From: Streptomyces sp. NBC_01439
GTDB taxonomy: Bacteria > Actinomycetota > Actinomycetes > Streptomycetales > Streptomycetaceae
Length of the DNA: 64,000 nucleotides
Assembly: GCF_036227605.1 (NCBI RefSeq)
Contig: NZ_CP109487.1
Location: 6,013,501 to 6,077,500, forward strand
Reading direction: 5' to 3'
This document shows positions 9,908 through 18,056 of the stretch, one piece after another. The position numbers and the translations under genes were made by a program. Below the pieces are notes generated by a model, which was given only the letters and a program-made list of their open reading frames with translations, had not been told where the DNA came from and made no database searches. Each line of letters begins with the position of its first letter. Positions within the stretch are counted from its first letter, which is position 1.

Positions 9908-11791
9908 CTAGCCGGGGTGCTCCGCGCCCGGTCTGGTGCCGATCATCTCGGCGATCCGCTCCGGTCCCACGGCCCGCGAGTAGAGCCAGCCCTGGCCCGT
10001 GTCGCAGCCCACGCGCCGCAGCCGCGCCGCCTGTCCGGCGGTCTCCACGCATTCCGCGGTCACCGTCAGGCCGAGCCGGTGCGCGAGCTGGACCAGGGCT
10101 TCGACGATCGTCTCGTCGGCCGGGTTCGGGTGCGAGCCCTCCTCGTAGCGGAATCCGCGCACGAACGAACCGTCCAGTTTCAGAACGGACACGGGAAGTC
10201 TGCTGAGGTAGGCGAGGTTCGAATAGCCGGTGCCGAAATCGTCGATCGCGATCCGCACGCCCATGTCGCTGAGCGCCTGCAGGGCTTGCAGGGGGCGCCC
10301 GGCCGAGCCCATCACCGCCGACTCGGTGAGCTCCAGTTGGAGCAGCTGCGGGGCGAGGCCCGTTTCGGCCAGGATCTCCGCGACGTCGCCCACGAGGTCC
10401 GAGTCCCAGACCTGCCGGACGGCGACGTTGACGGACACGAAGACCGGGGCGTCGCTGGGCTGTTCGATCTGCCAGCGGCGGGCCTGCCGGCAGGCGGTCC
10501 GCAGGACCCACTGTCCCAACTGGACGATGGAACCGTCCTCTTCGGCGATCCCGATGAACCGATTCGGCGTGAGCGTGCCGAACTGCGGGTGGTTCCAGCG
10601 CACCAGGGCCTCGACCCCGCGCACCGCGCCGCTCTCCAGGTCCACCAGCGGCTGATACTCCAGCTCGAACTCCCCCCGGTCCACGGCCCGTCGGAGCGTG
10701 GAGGAGAGCGCCTGGCGGGTCATGCGGTGCGCGTTGCGCTCCGGGTCGAACAGCGTCCAACGGGCCTTGCCGTCCGCCTTGGCCCAGTACAGGGTCGTGT
10801 CGGCGGCCTGCATCAGGCCGGTCGCCGAGGTGCCGGCCGCCGCCCGCTCCACGACCCCGATGGAGGCGGAGACGGACAGCCGCTGCCCGGCCAGGTCGAA
10901 GGGTTCCTGTACGGCGGTCAGCACGCTCCGCGCCAGGTCCGCGAGCTGTTCGGTGCCGGTGGAGTCCTCGACCAGCAGGGCGAACTCGTCGCCGCCGAGG
11001 CGTGCGACCAGGTGCCCGCCGGTGCGTCCGTAACCCGACTGGTCGGCGCACTGGGTGAGCCGGGCGGCGACGGCGGTGAGCAGCCGGTCGCCGACCCGGT
11101 GGCCGAGGGTGTCGTTCACGGCCTTGAACCCGTCGAGGTCCAGGTAGCACAGTCCGATCCGGCCCGTGCCGCCGCCGTGTTCGTACGAGGCGGCCTCCAG
11201 GGCGGCGGAGAGCCGCTCGAAGAACAGCGCGCGGTTCGGCAGGCGCGTGACCGGATCGTGCATCTGGAGGTGGCGCAGGCGGGCCTGGAGGTCGCGGCGG
11301 TCGCTGATGTCGGCCACCGACAGCAGGACGTCCCCGGTGTCGGGGACGGGCCCGAGGGTGACCTCGGTCCAGAGCGAGTGCCCGTCGGGATGCTTGAGGC
11401 GGCGGGTGCAGCGCAGTCGGGCTTGGCGGCCGCGGAGCACCTCCTGGTACGCGGCCCACGTGCGGGCCTCGGCGGCCAGGTCGACCAGGTCGGCGGCGGG
11501 CCGGTGGACGAGCGTGTGCGGTTCGCTGCCGAGCAGCCCGGCGAAGGCCTGGTTGGCGGCGACCACGTAGCCCTCGCGGTCGACGACGGCCATGGCGAGG
11601 TGGGCCGCGTTGAAGGCGGCCCGGTAGTCGCGCAGGTCGGAGTCGGCGGCGCGGTACGGCGGGGCCGGCGCGGCCTGGACGGCCTGGGCGGCCGATGTCG
11701 ACGGCACTGCCGGCACTGTCGGGTGACGCTCCGTAATGGCCGATCGGATGCTGTCGGCCGCCGAACCGGTTCCTTCTGAGGTTCCGCTCAC
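9908..11791 (-). CDS. cdgA: PAS-GGDEF-EAL cyclic di-GMP enzyme CdgA
   Basis: A 627-residue bifunctional-type c-di-GMP protein. After a low-complexity N-terminus there is a PAS domain (about residues 65-180, FNAAHLAMAVVDREGYVVAAN), then GGDEF with intact signature GGDEF at 266-270 and EAL with intact EAL at 394-396. GGDEF domains make c-di-GMP from two GTP; EAL domains cut it to pGpG. No RxxD inhibitory site is seen before GGDEF. In Streptomyces c-di-GMP keeps BldD dimerised and delays sporulation. The order relative to ornA, adpA and the ceb genes fits S. coelicolor cdgA (SCO2817, from memory). I chose GTG 11791 behind GGGAG rather than more distal starts. The protein looks cytoplasmic. Confidence 0.88.
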   Translation of the reverse strand: MSGTSEGTGSAADSIRSAITERHPTVPAVPSTSAAQAVQAAPAPPYRAADSDLRDYRAAFNAAHLAMAVVDREGYVVAANQAFAGLLGSEPHTLVHRPAADLVDLAAEARTWAAYQEVLRGRQARLRCTRRLKHPDGHSLWTEVTLGPVPDTGDVLLSVADISDRRDLQARLRHLQMHDPVTRLPNRALFFERLSAALEAASYEHGGGTGRIGLCYLDLDGFKAVNDTLGHRVGDRLLTAVAARLTQCADQSGYGRTGGHLVARLGGDEFALLVEDSTGTEQLADLARSVLTAVQEPFDLAGQRLSVSASIGVVERAAAGTSATGLMQAADTTLYWAKADGKARWTLFDPERNAHRMTRQALSSTLRRAVDRGEFELEYQPLVDLESGAVRGVEALVRWNHPQFGTLTPNRFIGIAEEDGSIVQLGQWVLRTACRQARRWQIEQPSDAPVFVSVNVAVRQVWDSDLVGDVAEILAETGLAPQLLQLELTESAVMGSAGRPLQALQALSDMGVRIAIDDFGTGYSNLAYLSRLPVSVLKLDGSFVRGFRYEEGSHPNPADETIVEALVQLAHRLGLTVTAECVETAGQAARLRRVGCDTGQGWLYSRAVGPERIAEMIGTRPGAEHPG

Positions 11792-12137
11792 CGTTGGCTC
11801 CCGCAGTGTTCGTGAGTGTCCGCGCAGGAAAGTGTGCCGATCATAGAGGCTGCGGGGAGGCCCTATCCAGCGGCGCCACGGGTTGAGACGGTTCGGTTCG
11901 GTGTGATGACGGATCGGTGACGGAAGACCGGGCGATCGTTTCTGCGCGGCTCTGAGCATGCCGAGGCCCCTGCTGATCTCAGGTGATCGGTCGTGACTTT
12001 CTGTAGGTGGGGGCGTGAAGTTCGAGGGTCACCGACTTGCCGTACGGCTCACTCGTGTGGGGCAGCGGAACAGGGCATTAGTAAGACAATCGCCTCAAGG
12101 TGGATGAACAGGCACGAATCCACCACCGGAGGTCGAT
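11792..12137. other. 346-bp divergent intergenic region between cdgA and an M6-like peptidase gene
   Basis: It holds the promoters for both neighbours. AT-rich stretches occur near 12070-12090 (GGGCATTAGTAAGACAATC), a plausible -10 region for the peptidase gene, and GGAGG lies just before its start. BldD is known to act on cdgA in S. coelicolor, but I see no convincing BldD palindrome here. No coding region is supported. Confidence 0.5.
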
Positions 12138-13373
12138 GTGGCGCGACAGCAGACACCCGGGGGAGTGGAACGCTCCCGCATCCGAAGTACCGCCGCGGCG
12201 CTCACCTCCCTGACGGCGCTCGCCGCCATGTCGCTCGTCGCCGGTCCCGCGGTGGCCGACTCGGGAGCCGGACCCTGCGCGCTGACCCGCACCTCGGCGC
12301 ACCACTCCCTCGGCCTGGACACCTGGAACGGCGCCTACCCCAAACCCGAGCGCACCCTCAACGCCGTCATGGTCTTCCTCTCCTTCCCCGACCACCGCAG
12401 CGCCCTGACCACCGAGCAGATCGTCGGCGACTACTTCCCCGCCACCAGCGACTTCTTCCAGCAGGCCTCGTACGGGCGGTTCCGGCTGGTCCCGCACCCG
12501 CAGAAGCAGTGGATCCAGATGCCCAAGCCGTCCACCGCGTACGGGATAAAGCGGGACTGGGCCCCCGGGGACCGGGCCTCCTACCTGCGGGACGCGGTCG
12601 CCACCGCCGACGCCCAGGTGGACTTCCGCAAGTACGACGTCGTTTACTTCGTCGCCGACCCGGACGCGCCCGGCGTGGACTCCGACGCCACGAAGGTCGT
12701 CAACTTCGAGCACCCGATCGTCGCGGACGGCACGGAACTGCGGCGGATCGTCACCGTCTTCGAGCGCCACCCGCCGGACCGGAACGTGCTCGCCCACGAG
12801 ACCGGGCACGTCTTCGACCTGCCCGACCTCTACCACCGACCCACGGACGGCAAGGGCGACTGGGACACCTACGTCGGGGACTGGGACGTCATGGGCAGCC
12901 AGTTCGGCATGGCCCCCGACCTCTTCGCCTGGCACAAGTGGAAGCTGGGCTGGCTGGACGCCTCCCAGGTGGACTGCGTGCAGACGGGATCCTCGCTGCA
13001 CACCCTGCAGCCGCTGGCCCAGGCCCCGCTGAGCGGCGGAACGGGCGGCACGCGGCTCGCGGTGATCCGCACGGGCCCCGGCAGCGCGATCGCCGTCGAG
13101 GCGCGGGGCTCCGCCGGCAACGACGGGGACACGTGCACGGAGGGCGTCCTGGTCTACCGGGTGCGCAACGAGGCGTCGTCGGGCGGCGGCCCGATCGAGG
13201 TGCTGGACGCGCACCCGTCGACGGAGGCGTGCTGGGACCGCTCGGTGTACCCGCCGCTGGCGGACGCACCGCTGGAGGTCGGCGAGACGTACACCGTGCC
13301 GGGCGAGCGGATCACCATCGAGGTCGCGGACCGCACCCGGTCCGGCGCGTACACCGTGAAGATCACGACGTGA
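12138..13373 (+). CDS. secreted M6-like zinc metallopeptidase
   Basis: A 411-residue exported protein. The signal peptide (residues 1-40) ends AVA before DSGAG. The peptidase domain has HETGH at 220-224, followed by the third ligand region DLPDLYH, and a Met-turn candidate DWDVMG near 252. These are hallmarks of the M6 (immune inhibitor A-like) family. A C-terminal beta domain (about 275-411) contains AVIRTGPGSAIAVEARG and VLVYRVRNE, as in bacterial M6-like proteins. It probably degrades extracellular protein. It starts with GTG behind AGG. The gene stands alone, with strong terminator hairpins after it. The substrate is unknown. Confidence 0.87.
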   Translation: MARQQTPGGVERSRIRSTAAALTSLTALAAMSLVAGPAVADSGAGPCALTRTSAHHSLGLDTWNGAYPKPERTLNAVMVFLSFPDHRSALTTEQIVGDYFPATSDFFQQASYGRFRLVPHPQKQWIQMPKPSTAYGIKRDWAPGDRASYLRDAVATADAQVDFRKYDVVYFVADPDAPGVDSDATKVVNFEHPIVADGTELRRIVTVFERHPPDRNVLAHETGHVFDLPDLYHRPTDGKGDWDTYVGDWDVMGSQFGMAPDLFAWHKWKLGWLDASQVDCVQTGSSLHTLQPLAQAPLSGGTGGTRLAVIRTGPGSAIAVEARGSAGNDGDTCTEGVLVYRVRNEASSGGGPIEVLDAHPSTEACWDRSVYPPLADAPLEVGETYTVPGERITIEVADRTRSGAYTVKITT

Positions 13374-13379
13374 CGGCCG

Positions 13380-13468
13380 GGCGCGCCGCGGGACACCCCG
13401 CGGCGCGCCCCGCCGGACGGCCCCGCCGGACAACGAAGAAGGCCCCCACTTGCGTGGGGGCCTTCTTC
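13380..13468 (+). terminator. double hairpin terminator between peptidase gene and tRNA-Lys
   Basis: Two inverted repeats lie in tandem. The first, 13380-13409, has arms GGCGCGCCGCGGG and CCCGCGGCGCGCC. The second, 13435-13468, has a perfect 15-bp stem GAAGAAGGCCCCCAC / GTGGGGGCCTTCTTC with a four-base loop. The second has T/A-rich flanks on both strands, so it can end transcripts from the peptidase gene and, on the other strand, from tRNA-Lys. Confidence 0.85.
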
Positions 13469-13474
13469 CGTCTG

Positions 13475-13548
13475 TGCGCCGCCAGGGACTCGAACCCCGG
13501 ACCCGCTGATTAAGAGTCAGCTGCTCTAACCAACTGAGCTAGCGGCGC
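13475..13548 (-). tRNA. tRNA-Lys (anticodon CTT), second copy
   Basis: Identical over 74 bases to the tRNA at 672-745 but on the opposite strand, with the same stems, anticodon CTT and no encoded CCA. It is preceded on its strand by a conserved protein gene ending at 13568 and followed by the hairpin at 13435-13468. Confidence 0.97.
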
Positions 13549-13567
13549 TTGTCTGACGTGGAAGACA

Positions 13568-14164
13568 TTAGCAGGAGGATCGGCGGAACGAAAAATCGAT
13601 ATCCCCAGGTCCGGTCGGTGCGGGGGTGCGGGCCGCCCGTACGAAGGCCCAGAGCAGGGCCTCGGGCCCGGGAAGCCAGGGCTCGCGCGCGTCGGGGGCC
13701 ACGAGCCACCGGGACGGCCCGGGCGTGGCGGCCAGCGGCGGCACGGTGACCGCGTCGCCCCGGCCGTGGCACAGCGGCGCCGGGGCGGTGCGGGAGCCTC
13801 CCCACTCCTCCCACGCCAAGAGGGCCGGCAGCCGGTGCGCGGTGCCGGGCGCGGCGAAGAGCAGCATCCGGCCGCGGTGCACGGCGACCGGCCCGGAGCC
13901 GGGGCCCTCGGCCCAGAGCAGGTCGAGGATGCGGCGCCCGAGGACCAGCGGGACGTTGACGACGTCGAAGGGATCGCCGCAGGGCAGCGTGGCGGGCAGC
14001 CCGGGACGGGCCTCCCACACCGCGAGGGTGCGCCGGGGATGGGCGGCTCCGGAGGTGAGCCAGGCGGCGCCCTGGGGGGTGACGTGGGTGGCGGGCGCGG
14101 TGCGGGTGCGCTCGTTGCGCGCATGGAGGGCGGTGCAGCCGGGAGCCGTCGTCAGCGTCGTCAT
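13568..14164 (-). CDS. conserved Streptomyces protein, possibly primase/polymerase-like fragment
   Basis: A 198-residue protein with no clear catalytic motif. It contains conserved-looking blocks ARPGLPATLPCGDPFDVVNVP, GPVAVHRGRMLLFAAPGTA and GDAVTVPPL. Proteins with this pattern are, as I recall, often labelled short bifunctional DNA primase/polymerase-like in actinomycete genomes, but the catalytic acidic residues of a Prim-Pol enzyme cannot be identified here, so I do not assign activity. No signal peptide or membrane segment is visible. The ATG start 14164 lies in a 143-bp gap from the next gene. It ends 20 bases before tRNA-Lys on the same strand. Confidence 0.7.
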   Translation of the reverse strand: MTTLTTAPGCTALHARNERTRTAPATHVTPQGAAWLTSGAAHPRRTLAVWEARPGLPATLPCGDPFDVVNVPLVLGRRILDLLWAEGPGSGPVAVHRGRMLLFAAPGTAHRLPALLAWEEWGGSRTAPAPLCHGRGDAVTVPPLAATPGPSRWLVAPDAREPWLPGPEALLWAFVRAARTPAPTGPGDIDFSFRRSSC

Positions 14165-14307
14165 ATGCCACTGTCTACCCGCCGTAGCGGACTAGTATCC
14201 GCGAGTTACGAAAAACCGGGACGGCGGGGCCGCCGGCGGAGTATGGTGCGCCCCTCGAACCGCCGCAGGTGCCGGACGCCCGGCCCCCGCGGCGATCGGT
14301 CGAGGGG

Positions 14308-14649
14308 TTACGGCATGCCCGTGCCGCGCTGGAGGGTCTCGCCGAATTCGATCATCTTGCGGGCGTAGTCCTCGGTCCACTCCGCCTGTTCGGCGATCAG
14401 GGCCGGTGAGAGCCGGTCGAACCGGCGGGGATCCGCCAGCTGGGCCGCCGCCAGGGCCTGGAACTCCACCGCCCGCTCCTGCGCGGCCCGGAAGGCCAGC
14501 GTCAGCTCGGTCGCGCGGGTCAGAAGCTCCCGAGGGTCCTCGATCGACTCGAGGTCGAAGAAGTGCTCAGGGTCCGCCACGGCCTCCGAGGGCTCGAAGA
14601 GCAGAGGCGCCGGCCGCAGCCGCCGCTCGGTCCGCTCGGGCTCTGCCAT
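14308..14649 (-). CDS. small conserved hypothetical protein
   Basis: A 113-residue acidic, probably helical protein (MAEPERTERRLRPAPLLFEP ... EHFFDLESIEDPRELLTRATELTLAFRAAQERAVEFQALAAAQLADP). I do not recognise the family. ATG 14649 is preceded by a strong AGGAGGA ribosome site; longer readings of the frame upstream lack one. The helical run from about 45 to 75 could form a coiled coil. It has no signal peptide or membrane segment and appears to be a single-gene unit. Confidence 0.7.
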   Translation of the reverse strand: MAEPERTERRLRPAPLLFEPSEAVADPEHFFDLESIEDPRELLTRATELTLAFRAAQERAVEFQALAAAQLADPRRFDRLSPALIAEQAEWTEDYARKMIEFGETLQRGTGMP

Positions 14650-14986
14650 GCGTGTCCTCCTGCTGCGCGTACGACGTGATTCCGGGCCACCGTCCATTGT
14701 CCAACGCCGCGCAAGACCCCTGCGCGACGGGCTAGAACACCCGTATGGCCGATGAGGTGCACGAGCAGGTGGAAAGGCCCAGTGACGGGGGAGTCGCACG
14801 GGCGATCGGGACGCGCCCCCTCCGGCCCACGTCGCGCTGACCGGCCGTCAGTCGCACGCCTCCGCGCCCGGGCGGCCGGCACCGCCCCCGTGCCGCCCGC
14901 CCCGGTGGCGGAGGCGGGCGGCGCCCTCGGCTACGGCGTACGGCTGCGCACGCACGCCGCGTACGACCATCCGGTGGGGACCCTGC
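14650..14986. other. 337-bp stretch without a supported gene
   Basis: It contains the upstream region of the 14308-14649 gene. Two short plus-strand open frames are present: ATG 14744-14839, 31 codons, and one running to 14997. Neither has a convincing ribosome site, and the second runs into the end of the FMN reductase gene on the other strand. No hairpin or operator stands out. Confidence 0.4.
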
Positions 14987-15556
14987 TCACGCCGTGACGG
15001 CCTCGGCGGCGCGCCCCGCCGCCAGCTCGGCCACGTCGTCCAGGACCCCGGCGAGCTCGCCCGCGAGCGTCTCCGGGGCCCGGAAGCCCTCGGGGCCGAG
15101 CAGCTTGGGGATGCCCGGGATCGCGACGGAGCGCTCGGCGGGCAGCATGCCGAGACGGGTGAGGACCGGCAGCAGCATCTCGGCGGCCGGGGCGCCGCCG
15201 GTGGGGCCGGCGCTGTAGCTGACGATGCCGACCGGCTTGCCCTTCCACTCGTTGTAGAGGAAGTCGATGGCGTTCTTGAAGGGGGCGGTGAAGCCGCCGT
15301 TGTACATCGGCAGGACGAAGAGGAAGGCGTCGGCCGAGTCGACCAGGGCGCTCCAGTCGCGGGTGTGCTGGTGCGCGTAGTTGCCGGTGGAGGCGTACTC
15401 CGGCTCGTCGAGGAAGGGCAGGGCGATCTCGGCGAGGTCGACGGAGGTGACGTCGAAGCCGCCGCGCCCGCGGGCCTGCTCGGTCACCCAGCGGGCGAGC
15501 GGGCGGCCGGCGGAGGTGGGGCGGGTGGCGGCGGAGATGACGTGCAGGCGGGTCAT
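14987..15556 (-). CDS. NAD(P)H-dependent FMN reductase
   Basis: A 189-residue flavodoxin-like protein of the NADPH-dependent FMN reductase family. The N-terminal loop after the first strand (VISAATRPTSAGRPLARWV) binds FMN phosphate. The motif LPMYNGGFTAPFKNAIDFL is the conserved region next to the flavin ring (usually P-x-Y-N-x-x-x-P-x-x-L-K-N-A-I-D). Such enzymes reduce free FMN, quinones or azo compounds. The gene is divergent from a MarR regulator, with palindromes in the gap that suggest direct repression. No partner oxygenase is adjacent, so the physiological substrate is open. Confidence 0.9.
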   Translation of the reverse strand: MTRLHVISAATRPTSAGRPLARWVTEQARGRGGFDVTSVDLAEIALPFLDEPEYASTGNYAHQHTRDWSALVDSADAFLFVLPMYNGGFTAPFKNAIDFLYNEWKGKPVGIVSYSAGPTGGAPAAEMLLPVLTRLGMLPAERSVAIPGIPKLLGPEGFRAPETLAGELAGVLDDVAELAAGRAAEAVTA

Positions 15557-15584
15557 GGCGAGGACTTCCGGTCGGCGTGATCAT

Positions 15585-15658
15585 TGATGTGTCGGTTGAT
15601 CAAACCCAGAATCTGAATGACATGTCAACCAGGTAAGTGATGTGTCACCGACCTGGTT
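15585..15658. promoter_or_regulatory. MarR-type operators between FMN reductase and marR genes
   Basis: Several repeats fill the divergent gap: the perfect palindrome TGACATGTCA (15618-15627), direct repeats TGATGTGTC at 15585-15593 and 15638-15646, and an inverted repeat AACCAGGT (15627-15634) / ACCTGGTT (15651-15658). This layout fits a MarR dimer that represses both genes; the exact operator is an inference. Confidence 0.6.
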
Positions 15659-15670
15659 AGAGTGGCGGGC

Positions 15671-16153
15671 ATGACCCCCGCACCGCAGCCCGGGCCCCGC
15701 TGGCTCACCGAGTCCGAACAGGACGCCTGGTACGCGTGGCGGCGGATGTTCCCGCTGGTCAACGCGGAGATCGCACGCGACCTCAGCCAGGACAGCGGGC
15801 TCTCCGAAGCCGACTACGACGTCCTGTCGGTGCTCGGCTCCACGGACGGCCACCGGATGCGCATCAGCGCGCTGGCCGAGCTGATGCGCTGGTCCCGCAG
15901 CCGGCTGTCCCACCAGCTCACCCGCATGGAGCAGCGCGGCGCCGTCCGCCGCGAGGAGGTGGCCGCCGACGGCCGGGGCGCGGAGGTCGTCCTCACCGAC
16001 GCCGGCGTCACCGCGATCACGGACGCGGCCCCGCTCCACGTGGAGTCCGTCCGCCACCACCTGATCGACGTCCTGACCCCGGAACAGCTGCGCACCCTGG
16101 CCGAGGTCGGCGAAACCCTCCACGCGCACCTGGGTGCCCGCCGCGAGCCCTGA
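15671..16153 (+). CDS. MarR-family transcriptional regulator
   Basis: A 160-residue winged-helix regulator. The DNA-binding core is about residues 45-115, with LSEADYDVLSVL, then ISALAELMRWSRSRLSHQL as the recognition region, then the wing at RREEVAADGRGAEVVLTDAG. N- and C-terminal helices form the dimer interface. The start is ATG 15671; a GTG nine bases upstream is possible. It is divergent from the FMN reductase, the usual arrangement for a MarR protein that senses a phenolic or oxidative signal and controls its neighbour. Confidence 0.9.
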   Translation: MTPAPQPGPRWLTESEQDAWYAWRRMFPLVNAEIARDLSQDSGLSEADYDVLSVLGSTDGHRMRISALAELMRWSRSRLSHQLTRMEQRGAVRREEVAADGRGAEVVLTDAGVTAITDAAPLHVESVRHHLIDVLTPEQLRTLAEVGETLHAHLGARREP

Positions 16154-16172
16154 CCCGGTGGCCGCGTAGGCC

Positions 16173-16634
16173 TCAGCCGGTCCAGCCGGAGATCCGCACG
16201 TGCGTGACGTCCCCGTCCTCGTAGTCGAGCTCGATGTTCACCGCGTCCGCGAGTCGGTGGCCGGCTTCGTCCTTGACGGGCGCGTGACCCGGCAGCGGCG
16301 GGCTCGCGCACGCGTCGCTGTCCAGGCAGCCCATGGAAAACGTCGCCTCGGGATAGGAGGTCCGCAGCCATGCCTCCGTCTCCTTCCGGGGCGCGCGGAA
16401 GTCCAGGTCGTACGAGATGCTCATCCACTGGCCCGTCGTGCACCGCCGGTCGTGCGTCCCCGCGGGCAGCTCGGCAGCGCGGACGAACGCGGCCGCCTTG
16501 TCGCACGGCGCGCCCAGGACGCCGACGAAGGCAGCCGACACCTGATACGCGTACCAGCCTCCGAAGGCCAGTACGGCTGTCGTGGCGGTGATCGCGAGCC
16601 ACACCGTGATGCGCTTGCGTCGTACGGATATCAC
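16173..16634 (-). CDS. small membrane-anchored hypothetical protein
   Basis: A 153-residue protein with one N-terminal membrane segment (about 9-30, ITVWLAITATTAVLAFGGWY) preceded by RRKR. This orients the remaining ~120 residues outside the cell. The outer part has four cysteines (CDKAAAF, RRCTTG, GCLDSDAC), which could form two disulfides. I do not recognise the family. It converges with the MarR gene (20-bp gap) and is followed upstream by the nuclease-helicase operon on the same strand, 81 bp away. Confidence 0.7.
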   Translation of the reverse strand: MISVRRKRITVWLAITATTAVLAFGGWYAYQVSAAFVGVLGAPCDKAAAFVRAAELPAGTHDRRCTTGQWMSISYDLDFRAPRKETEAWLRTSYPEATFSMGCLDSDACASPPLPGHAPVKDEAGHRLADAVNIELDYEDGDVTHVRISGWTG

Positions 16635-16715
16635 TTGAAAACCCCCTGGTCACATTCACTTGAACATGTTCAAGGATGTGCGCGGAGGGGTCTTCGGTTC
16701 CACCCGTGCCGATCT

Positions 16716-18056
16716 TCAGGGCCGCCAGGGGACCCGGTGCTCGGCCAGGTGGGCGAGCACCGAATGGTTCGCTTCCCAGCCGTCCGGGAATTTGACCGTC
16801 ACGCCCAACTGGACCGGTTCCGTCGAGGGATGGTCGTCCAGGAGTTCCGCTATGCCCGCCCGGGCCACCACCACGCACGCGTGCCGGTGCCGCGAGGCCA
16901 GTACGCACAGGCGGCCCGTCTCCAGGTGGAAGGCCGTCGCGTCCGGGCGGCCCGACAGCGGGTGGAGGACCACTGTGAGGTCGTACTCGCGGCCCTGGAG
17001 CCGGTTCGCGGTGTCCACCGTGACCCCCGAGACCCCGAGCGAGGCCAGCGCCGCACGGACCGCGGCCGCCTGGTCCCGGTGGGCCGTGCCGACCGCGATC
17101 CGATCCGCCGTCAGCGGGGCCGGGTCCGGGGACTGCTCGTCCGAGGTCACCGCCCCGCGGTCCAGGGCCCGGCGGACCACCAGGGCCACCGCCCGCACCG
17201 CCTCCGGGTCCGTGCGCGGGGTGTGTCGCGCGGGCAGCTCCAGCAGGCCCCAGCCCGCCTCGGCCGCCTCGTCCAGCACCCGGTCCGGACCCGACCCGTC
17301 CGAAGGCACCCCGTACGACAGCCGCCGCTCGCCCGGGCCCGTACCGCTACGGAACTGCGTGTACGGGTAGAAGGCGCGGGAGACCAACGGCGCCGCCGAC
17401 GCCGGGAGCCGCCAGGACACCGGCAACCGGTGCTGCGGCAGCTGCGGATTGTGCGCGAGCAGGGTGCTCACCGCAGAGGCGGACGGGTCGTAGGACAGGC
17501 CCGCCCACTGCTCCGCGCCGACCACGCTGAACGGGTCCAACTGCCCCGGGTCGCCCACGAACAGCGCCCGCTCGAACAACCCGGCCACGGCCAGCAGCGC
17601 GTCCGAACGCATCTGGTACGCCTCGTCGACGATCGCGTGCTGCCACGGCTCGACGTCCTTGACGAAGGCCCACTTGGCCGCCGTGGAGATGGTGATCGGC
17701 AGCTCCGCGAGGTCCTTCGGCTTGGCCGACAAAGTGACCGAGGGCAGCTCGCGCAGCGCCGGGTCGTAGGCGTCCCCGTCACTGCTGTGCAGCCGGCCCA
17801 CCTTCAGCTCCGGGTCCTTGTCGGCGAGGCGCAGCACCAGGTCGTCGACCTGCGCGTTGGTCTGCGCCACCACCATCAGGCGGCGTCCGGCCGCGGCCAG
17901 CTCGCGGGCCGCACGGACCACGAGCGTGGACTTGCCGGCCCCGGGCGGGGAGTCGACGACCACGCCCCGCTCGGACCCGTGCAGGGTGTCGGTCAGGATC
18001 GCGGCGGTCGCCCGGGCGGCCGCCGCGCCCGGGTCGAAGGGGGCGGTCGTGGTCAC
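16716..18056 (-). CDS. SF1 (Upf1-like) DNA helicase, third gene of nuclease-helicase operon
   Basis: A 446-residue P-loop protein. Walker A is DSPPGAGKST (Lys42); Walker B is AIVDEAYQM. Later SF1 motifs are visible: FVGDPGQLDPFS (motif III), SWRLP (motif IV-like Arg), VDTANRLQGREYDLTVV (motif V) and ASRHRHACVVVA (motif VI-like). The pattern is closest to the Upf1/Dna2 branch of superfamily 1. GTG 18056 overlaps the stop of the preceding gene by four bases (GTGA), so translation is coupled. Together with the upstream Cas4/RecB-like nuclease it suggests DNA end processing. It is about half the size of full Dna2 helicases because the nuclease part is on another chain. Confidence 0.85.
   Translation of the reverse strand: MTTTAPFDPGAAAARATAAILTDTLHGSERGVVVDSPPGAGKSTLVVRAARELAAAGRRLMVVAQTNAQVDDLVLRLADKDPELKVGRLHSSDGDAYDPALRELPSVTLSAKPKDLAELPITISTAAKWAFVKDVEPWQHAIVDEAYQMRSDALLAVAGLFERALFVGDPGQLDPFSVVGAEQWAGLSYDPSASAVSTLLAHNPQLPQHRLPVSWRLPASAAPLVSRAFYPYTQFRSGTGPGERRLSYGVPSDGSGPDRVLDEAAEAGWGLLELPARHTPRTDPEAVRAVALVVRRALDRGAVTSDEQSPDPAPLTADRIAVGTAHRDQAAAVRAALASLGVSGVTVDTANRLQGREYDLTVVLHPLSGRPDATAFHLETGRLCVLASRHRHACVVVARAGIAELLDDHPSTEPVQLGVTVKFPDGWEANHSVLAHLAEHRVPWRP

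Noticed and set aside
13568..14164. Integrated plasmid or phage replication module next to tRNA-Lys
   Set aside because: The protein only loosely resembles primase/polymerase entries, and there is no integrase or repeated tRNA end nearby.
14752..14997. 81-codon plus-strand frame
   Set aside because: No ribosome site, no recognisable sequence, and it overlaps the end of the FMN reductase gene; another short frame in the same place is equally likely.
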